DNA of 12,487 nt from Gracilaria caudata (Eukaryota; Rhodophyta; Florideophyceae; Gracilariales; Gracilariaceae). Position numbers and translations under genes: made by a program. The DNA lies in contig JASCIV010000752.1 of NCBI GenBank assembly GCA_030374735.1, forward strand, positions 380-12,866, given 5' to 3'. Of the stretch, positions 7,674-12,487 are shown in pieces (position 1 is the stretch's first letter; every line of letters begins with the position of its first letter). A model generated the notes under the pieces. It worked only from the letters and a program-made list of their open reading frames with translations, made no database searches and was not told where the DNA came from.

Positions 7674-7829
7674 ATGTTTGGAAACACAATCACTTTTGCC
7701 GTTGGAGTTGGTGTAGGGATATACGTTGCCCAAAACTATGAGATCCCGGAGATTAAAACTATGGTCTCAAGGGGTATCAAGTTGCTTCGTAGTTTGGAAA
7801 AGGCTGCTCGCAAAGAAGATGAATCTTAA
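7674..7829 (+). CDS. STMP1/DUF4535-type short mitochondrial membrane protein
   Basis: A 51-residue protein in one exon (ATG to TAA). It has a single hydrophobic, glycine-rich segment (about residues 5-19, FAVGVGVGIYVAQ) immediately followed by the family hallmark AQNYEIPEI, then an amphipathic basic helix and a charged tail (EKAARKEDES). This matches short transmembrane mitochondrial protein 1, a micropeptide of about 47 residues in animals with plant homologues, in length, layout and the G-x-Y-x-A-Q-N-Y-x-I-P core. The animal protein sits in the inner mitochondrial membrane and is linked to respiratory-chain function; the same location here is inference. The start is supported because homologues also begin a few residues before the membrane segment. 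It is divergent from SRP72 and convergent with glutamate 5-kinase, with no functional link visible. Its length makes it easy for gene callers to skip. Confidence 0.85.
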   Translation: MFGNTITFAVGVGVGIYVAQNYEIPEIKTMVSRGIKLLRSLEKAARKEDES

Positions 7830-8181
7830 TTTGTACCTCTTATTCATGTGTTTCTCTGTGCCTATCTCACTCGGATGGTAGGGATTGGGCAGCACGGGTT
7901 TCGTGTTGACATGTGATCGATTGAAAAATGCCTTGGGAATATGATTACGGCGCCACCAAGACCAGCAAGAGACACACATACAAATTAAGCTCTGGTTCGT
8001 TCACTTTGGAATTCTTTTAGCTCTATGACTCTCCCTACAAAGGTGCACTATAACTCAACTTGGCTCCAATTAAGTCAGTTGCATTGGGCGTTGGTTCAAG
8101 TGCCACTCGGCAAGTCGAATAGGGAAAGTGGGAGTATGCCGATTGATTTGTAAAACTTCGTCTGGAACGTGGGTAGAGGGA
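7830..8181. other. Intergenic region between convergent genes
   Basis: It holds the 3' ends of the STMP1-like gene and glutamate 5-kinase. I see no gene, no canonical AATAAA on either strand and no strong repeat. Confidence 0.5.
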
Positions 8182-9462
8182 TCAGTGCTGCTCACAGTAG
8201 TCAACCAACAACGCCAGATTGTCACCATGGACTACAACGTCGTTGACGGGGAAGCAAAGCATCTTGGAGATCTCATGAGCGCTTCGTCCGCCGTACTTGT
8301 TCAGGAACTGGCTTGAGTAATTACACATACCACGTGCAAGCTCCATTCCGCTTTCGGTGCAAATCGTCACAGCCGAATTCTCTTCAAAATCTCGCGCACA
8401 ACGTATCACTCCGTTCGTCCGTAAGGAGTAACCAGCTCGGAGCATTGATTCTGCAGCTTTGTTGATTGTGATCTCCCCACGAGGAGGAAGACAGTTGGAG
8501 ATCCACTTCTTGCGCTCAACGGCAAGCGGGTTTCCCAACGGCTCGAACACGGTGCCACACTTATCCTCACTGTTTCTCACAAAGTCCACTGCACGCGATG
8601 GGAAGCGTCCGTGTATGAGACAGACTCGCACCCCAGCCGCTGTCGCGAGACGGGCGGCTGTGATTTTGGTCTTCATACCTCCCGTACCCCATTGCGTTCC
8701 TGTTGTATTTGACGAAAGGTTCACCTGTAGAGATTCAATGTTTGGGACAATATTTATGGGCTTGGCTGTCTTATCAACGCGAGGATTTGCGGTGTAGAGC
8801 TGGTCAACGTCAGTGAGCAAGAATAACCATTCCGCGCCGACAGATGTGCTTACCAACGCAGATAGCCAGTCGTTGTCTCCGTATTTTAGTTCTTCAGTCG
8901 CAGTAGTGTCGTTCTCATTCACGATTGGGATAACTCCCATTCTTAACAAAGAAGAAAGCGTATTCTTGGCATTGATATACTGATATTCACTGCTCAAATC
9001 TCCGCTTGTTAAGAGAATCTGCGCCACTTTTTGGTTCGCCATACCCATAAGCGCATCGTACGTGCGCATCAAGACGCTTTGACCAACGGCGGCATATGCT
9101 TGTATGTCAGCCAGTATTCTGGCCCGCTCTTCTTGAGATGTGGCATCCTGTACTTTGGGGCGCTCAGAAACACCAAGTTCCCTGCATCCAACACCCACGG
9201 CACCCGAAGTAACCAGAATTACGTCATATCCGTCTCGACGCAGAGTCAAAAGCGTATCCACTAGCAAGCCAATCGATGAAACTGCAAGTTCACCTGATCC
9301 ACTGCTCAATCCCCTACCAGCAGCAGAAGAGATAGTTGCGGTGTTGGCGTTGTTGTGATCTCGCATAAGCGTTGAGGTTCCAATTTTCACAACGATTATT
9401 GGTCGCGGTGAAACTGAATAAACCGAATCGCTGTGCGTGTCGGACATGTCGATTTGACCCAT
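8182..9462 (-). CDS. PRO1: Glutamate 5-kinase with PUA domain
   Basis: It phosphorylates glutamate with ATP to gamma-glutamyl phosphate, the first and usually feedback-controlled step of proline synthesis. The 426 residues match stand-alone enzymes such as yeast Pro1 and long bacterial ProB. The amino-acid kinase domain spans about 20-295: VVKIGTS (24-30) for phosphate binding, VTSGAVGVG (84-92), VNENDTTATEELKYGDND (181-198) around the glutamate site, LLTDVDQLYTANP (215-227) and GTGGMKTKITAA (259-270) for nucleotide binding. A PUA domain follows at about 325-410. A Ser/Gly-rich insert lies near residues 35-58. No transit peptide is apparent, so it is probably cytosolic. It is not fused to gamma-glutamyl-phosphate reductase, unlike plant and animal P5CS, so that activity must be encoded elsewhere. 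The start ATG has G at -3 and +4; M6 is a possible alternative. A single exon. Confidence 0.96.
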   Translation of the reverse strand: MGQIDMSDTHSDSVYSVSPRPIIVVKIGTSTLMRDHNNANTATISSAAGRGLSSGSGELAVSSIGLLVDTLLTLRRDGYDVILVTSGAVGVGCRELGVSERPKVQDATSQEERARILADIQAYAAVGQSVLMRTYDALMGMANQKVAQILLTSGDLSSEYQYINAKNTLSSLLRMGVIPIVNENDTTATEELKYGDNDWLSALVSTSVGAEWLFLLTDVDQLYTANPRVDKTAKPINIVPNIESLQVNLSSNTTGTQWGTGGMKTKITAARLATAAGVRVCLIHGRFPSRAVDFVRNSEDKCGTVFEPLGNPLAVERKKWISNCLPPRGEITINKAAESMLRAGYSLRTNGVIRCARDFEENSAVTICTESGMELARGMCNYSSQFLNKYGGRSAHEISKMLCFPVNDVVVHGDNLALLVDYCEQH

Positions 9463-10487
9463 GGCACGGTTTCTGAAGATTAATGGAGAGGTCAGCTCGA
9501 AGAAAAAGGAAGTCTGGTTCGGGCGGTTGCCTTACTGCGAAAGAACAGTTAGATGCCGAGATCGCGATTGATAGACGATCCAATAAGAATGTGGACAGAT
9601 TCTTGTCGATATTCCGCAATTTGATGTTCGAGACGTGGGCCATCGACGAGTGAACGGTCTCCCGTTGCCCATAATATACTGTACTACCGTACCGCACTTG
9701 GGATGGTATGTAAAGTTATTGCCTCCTGCTCCATCGCAGGCAGTGGACCTGGACAGCAAAGTCGACGTAGCATTTATTGACTGTTACTCTGCAAACCCCA
9801 TGCAAGTATGATACACGGCGCCAGGGAATGCGGCGCATGTGCAAAAAAAAATCGATCACATCATGAGAATCATTCATCATCATGTTTGTTAGAGAATAAT
9901 TCTTGTCAATGATGAGGGCGTCGCAAGAGGATTCCGCTCTTGAGCAAGTGTCCGCTCGTAGCCCCCGAAGATTCGACTCACACACAGAATTGCTACTCCG
10001 GGTGCAATGAATACGCAACTGACGCCGCTTTGGACAGAAAAATTCTCCAACCGTCAAAAGGATATCTAGTAACGTCTAGTTACATTTGAAAACAGGTGAG
10101 AAGTGCCACTCAAGCTTAACATGCTCGACCACTGCACGGGCACGGAAACTACCCCCTCAATGAAGCATCGCGCGACAGATACAAGTAGAAGTAGAAGGAT
10201 ACGATACTGGCCAGAGGGATAAAAATACCACTCCTGCTTCCGTCACGCACACGAAAGCGGACCATACCAACAAAGGCATGTCCGTAAAATATGCACCTGA
10301 CACACATACACTTTAAACATATAGTGACCAACTGCAATCGCTGAGAAAAGACTCTTACTATAGAACATGCCAATGTCGCTCATTACCACGCGCGAAACTC
10401 ATTACCGTTCAAAGGGAGGAGGACGCTCAATATCACACAAACTACAATGCTCACAAATGACTTGTTATTGTTGGCACGAACTACTGT
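9463..10487. other. Intergenic region between linker and glutamate 5-kinase
   Basis: About 1 kb covering the linker 3' region and the glutamate 5-kinase upstream region. Short minus-strand open frames (for example 9716-10057) open on TTG and show no domain. A TATA-like AGTATATTATGGG on the minus strand near 9672-9685 lies about 210 bases upstream of the kinase ATG and could be a promoter element. There is a run of nine A at about 9842-9850. No RNA gene is recognised. Confidence 0.5.
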
Positions 10488-12071
10488 TTAACCGCCAACG
10501 ACCATTTCAGAACCATCACCCGGGAACGATGGCTTACCACCCTTGCCCGCAAGAAAGTCCTTTCCGGACGCCTTCTTCTCCGCCTCCATTTCTTCCATAA
10601 GTTCCTTTGGTAGCTTGCCAACATCAGCAAATTCTCTCTTGGTTGACACAACGATAGGCTGAGGAGTAGTGACACCACTATCATCCTTCTCAGTGTCCAT
10701 TGTAGTCGGCAACAAGTTGGGGTCCACTGCAATCTCCTCCTCGCCCTCAGTAGCACCCGGAGTGGCAGCCACGAACGCCGGCTCAATGATGACAGGACCA
10801 GCTTCGGCCGGCTCTTCTTCCACGACCGGGAATTCCAAGCCCTCAATCTCGAACGTCATTGGCGGCGGAGTGAGCGCCGGCTTCTCCCTGTCGGCCGAAA
10901 GCACGGCAATTCGGCGTTCAATGTCAACGATGAGTTGCTTGACGCGTTCCAATTCCTTCTCCTTCTTTGAAACTTCGGCCGCTGGTCGTCTCGTAGGCCC
11001 GTTGATGCGATCAACACCAGACGGACCCCATGAAGCAACTGGCGCTCCCTCGTACTGACCCGGGAACACCTTGACAGCTCCGTTGCCGTAGTTCTTGCCG
11101 TAAAGCGGAGTAATATTCATGTCGCTCACCATTGCCTTGAAGGGGTCAATAATATCCCTCGAGCCATCCAACTCGGCGTAGGCGCGGTCAAGCTCGATCT
11201 GCAGTTGATAGGCTCTCGCCTGCGCAATGTCAAGCTCGTTGATGAATCGCTCCAGCGAAACGGCAGGAAGCTCATACTTCTTCGAAGGATGCTCGCTATT
11301 CGGAATAGGTGGCAGTCCATCCACAACAGAGTACGCCGGGGTGGGAACGTTTGCAGCAAGCGACGTGACCAACGCCTGCGGCTTGAACTTATCCGAGCCC
11401 GCAAAGCCACCTACAATGGTACACATACGATTGAACTGATTGATAGGCGCATAAGTACCGCGGAAGCGAGTGAACGGGAAAATGTCATCGCCAAACACCT
11501 CGTCGTATTCAGGGTCGTCAAAGTAAGAATCAATCTCCGCCTCATAGCCTCCAGCAGCAAAAATCTTGAAGTGCTTCGAGTATTCAACCTGGTTGAGCGG
11601 AGCGCGACCCAAAAAGTGCTTGAAGTTAAGTTCAATGAAACGGAACTGAGTGACTCTTTCAAAGAAGCGCTGGCGATATGTCTCCGACTTGGCTACAGCG
11701 CGCGCAAACTCCCTCGCCGTGATGCGGCCGCATCGAAAGTTGGACTCCGCCGTGTAGAACTGCGCACGCTCCTCTTCCATGAGATATGCGTTCCCAAACA
11801 GCTGTCGCAGCGCAGCATTGATAACGGCCTCCTTATCCTCGTCCGTCAGCGGCACGGGACGGTCCTTGAACAAGTAGCGCGTGATGGAATACGGCGCCTG
11901 TGTAAGACGGTCAAGCCCTCCCGAGTACTCCTGGAACTCGACGGCCATCGAGGTGCGCGCGCGTCGCGCCACGCCCACACCACCCGCAGCGCGCGCGACG
12001 CGCGCGCGCGCCGGCGCGAACGAGGAGCAGGGCGCGGAGGGCACGACGGGAAGCGCCGAGACAAACGCCAT
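10488..12071 (-). CDS. Plastid-targeted phycobilisome rod linker polypeptide
   Basis: A structural linker that fits inside phycobiliprotein hexamers and joins them into the rods of the phycobilisome on the stromal side of the thylakoid. Residues 1 to about 42 form an Ala/Arg/Ser-rich, acid-free transit peptide beginning MAFVSA; cleavage is probably just before MAVEF. The phycobilisome linker domain (Pfam PF00427 type) covers about 58-205, with hallmarks EFARAVAKSETYRQRFFE (121-138), FRFIELNFKHFLGRAP (143-158) and GYEAEIDSYFDDPEYDEVFG (175-194). The rest is not a CpcD domain. It has helical segments near 271-302, a heptad-like charged helix (367-396), an acidic Pro/Ala-rich stretch (405-460) and a Gly/Lys tail. 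Only two cysteines (114, 217) remain after cleavage, so it is probably a colourless linker rather than a bilin-carrying gamma subunit. The ATG has A at -3 and G at +4. Which rod position it occupies cannot be told. Confidence 0.95.
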   Translation of the reverse strand: MAFVSALPVVPSAPCSSFAPARARVARAAGGVGVARRARTSMAVEFQEYSGGLDRLTQAPYSITRYLFKDRPVPLTDEDKEAVINAALRQLFGNAYLMEEERAQFYTAESNFRCGRITAREFARAVAKSETYRQRFFERVTQFRFIELNFKHFLGRAPLNQVEYSKHFKIFAAGGYEAEIDSYFDDPEYDEVFGDDIFPFTRFRGTYAPINQFNRMCTIVGGFAGSDKFKPQALVTSLAANVPTPAYSVVDGLPPIPNSEHPSKKYELPAVSLERFINELDIAQARAYQLQIELDRAYAELDGSRDIIDPFKAMVSDMNITPLYGKNYGNGAVKVFPGQYEGAPVASWGPSGVDRINGPTRRPAAEVSKKEKELERVKQLIVDIERRIAVLSADREKPALTPPPMTFEIEGLEFPVVEEEPAEAGPVIIEPAFVAATPGATEGEEEIAVDPNLLPTTMDTEKDDSGVTTPQPIVVSTKREFADVGKLPKELMEEMEAEKKASGKDFLAGKGGKPSFPGDGSEMVVGG

Positions 12072-12487
12072 GATGCGCGCGGTCGGGGGGTGGGGGAAAC
12101 GGGTGACACTCTCACCGGAACAGATTCTGCAATGGCACCGTTTCGGGGCAATGCAAAAGGCGCAACTTGCGAAGGTAGGCGTTCACCGCTGGCGCGCGCG
12201 AGCTCGCAGCCACGACAGCGAGCTGCGCACGATCCCTGACGCCCAGATAACCCTGCGCTGTAAGCCGAGCGAGCTGTCAGACGCCACGTGGAGCGCGTGT
12301 GCTCTCTGTGGTATGTCAAATAATTCGGCAAACTCCAGGGTTTATCTTGCTTGGTGCCGCAGCTCGCGCCGCGTGGTTCTGCCCCTTGCACCTGCAACCT
12401 CGTGCAGCTGAGCTTGACCGTGCTCCCGCGCATACGCGTCGTCGCTACCCGCATCACCTCCTCCTCCCCCCGCCCCTCCCCCGCGCC
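12072..12487. other. GC-rich upstream region of the linker gene
   Basis: It is strongly GC-rich on both strands and ends in a C-rich run at the window edge. Long open frames here on both strands reflect GC bias and overlap the linker transit-peptide region, so none is called. No TATA box is seen. A perfect G-box lies at 12284-12291. Confidence 0.5.
12284..12291. promoter_or_regulatory. Candidate G-box CCACGTGG upstream of the linker
   Basis: The perfect palindrome CCACGTGG lies about 213 bases upstream of the linker ATG. In green plants this core binds bZIP and bHLH factors and is common in light-regulated promoters. A similar role for a red algal photosynthesis gene is inference, and the hexamer CACGTG also occurs elsewhere in the window. 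Confidence 0.3.

Noticed and set aside
8182..9462. Possible N-myristoylation of the kinase (starts MGQIDMS)
   Set aside because: Position 6 is Met rather than Ser or Thr, so the usual signal is not met.
11205..12457. Long open frames on the plus strand and in another minus frame over the linker
   Set aside because: They are shadows of the GC-rich linker gene; the linker frame has clear family motifs.

Overview
The window looks like nuclear DNA of a unicellular red alga, most likely Porphyridium-like (inference). The main evidence is a nuclear-type gene for a phycobilisome rod linker. It has a plastid transit peptide beginning M-A-F-V, a phenylalanine signature typical of red algal and glaucophyte plastid targeting. 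Eukaryotic-only neighbours (SRP72, a C2H2 zinc-finger protein, a short mitochondrial STMP1/DUF4535-type protein) rule out a cyanobacterium. Every gene reads as one uninterrupted exon, which fits an intron-poor red alga better than an intron-rich glaucophyte.

Layout. 1-930: a moderately GC-rich, hairpin-dense stretch with no plausible protein, identity unknown, possibly a structured RNA. 931-3642: an AT-richer intergenic region with no recognised gene but several strong inverted repeats, short dispersed repeats, a (TC)9 run and five CACGTG sites. 3643-4245 (+): a 200-residue protein with three C2H2 zinc fingers. 4849-6951 (-): SRP72, the 72-kDa subunit of the signal recognition particle. 7674-7829 (+): a 51-residue STMP1-like mitochondrial micropeptide. 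8182-9462 (-): stand-alone glutamate 5-kinase with a PUA domain, the first step of proline synthesis. 10488-12071 (-): phycobilisome linker. 12072-12487: GC-rich upstream region of the linker with a G-box.

The genes do not form a pathway. They are independent housekeeping or photosynthesis genes, each with its own upstream region, as expected in a compact eukaryotic chromosome. SRP72 and the STMP1-like gene are divergent across a 722-base gap. STMP1-like and glutamate 5-kinase converge across 352 bases, and the zinc-finger gene and SRP72 converge across 603 bases.

I did not find a convincing undescribed multi-gene system. The items most worth a second look are the STMP1-like micropeptide (short enough to be missed by annotation), the unexplained structured region at the left edge, and the cluster of perfect palindromes between 2.0 and 2.8 kb.
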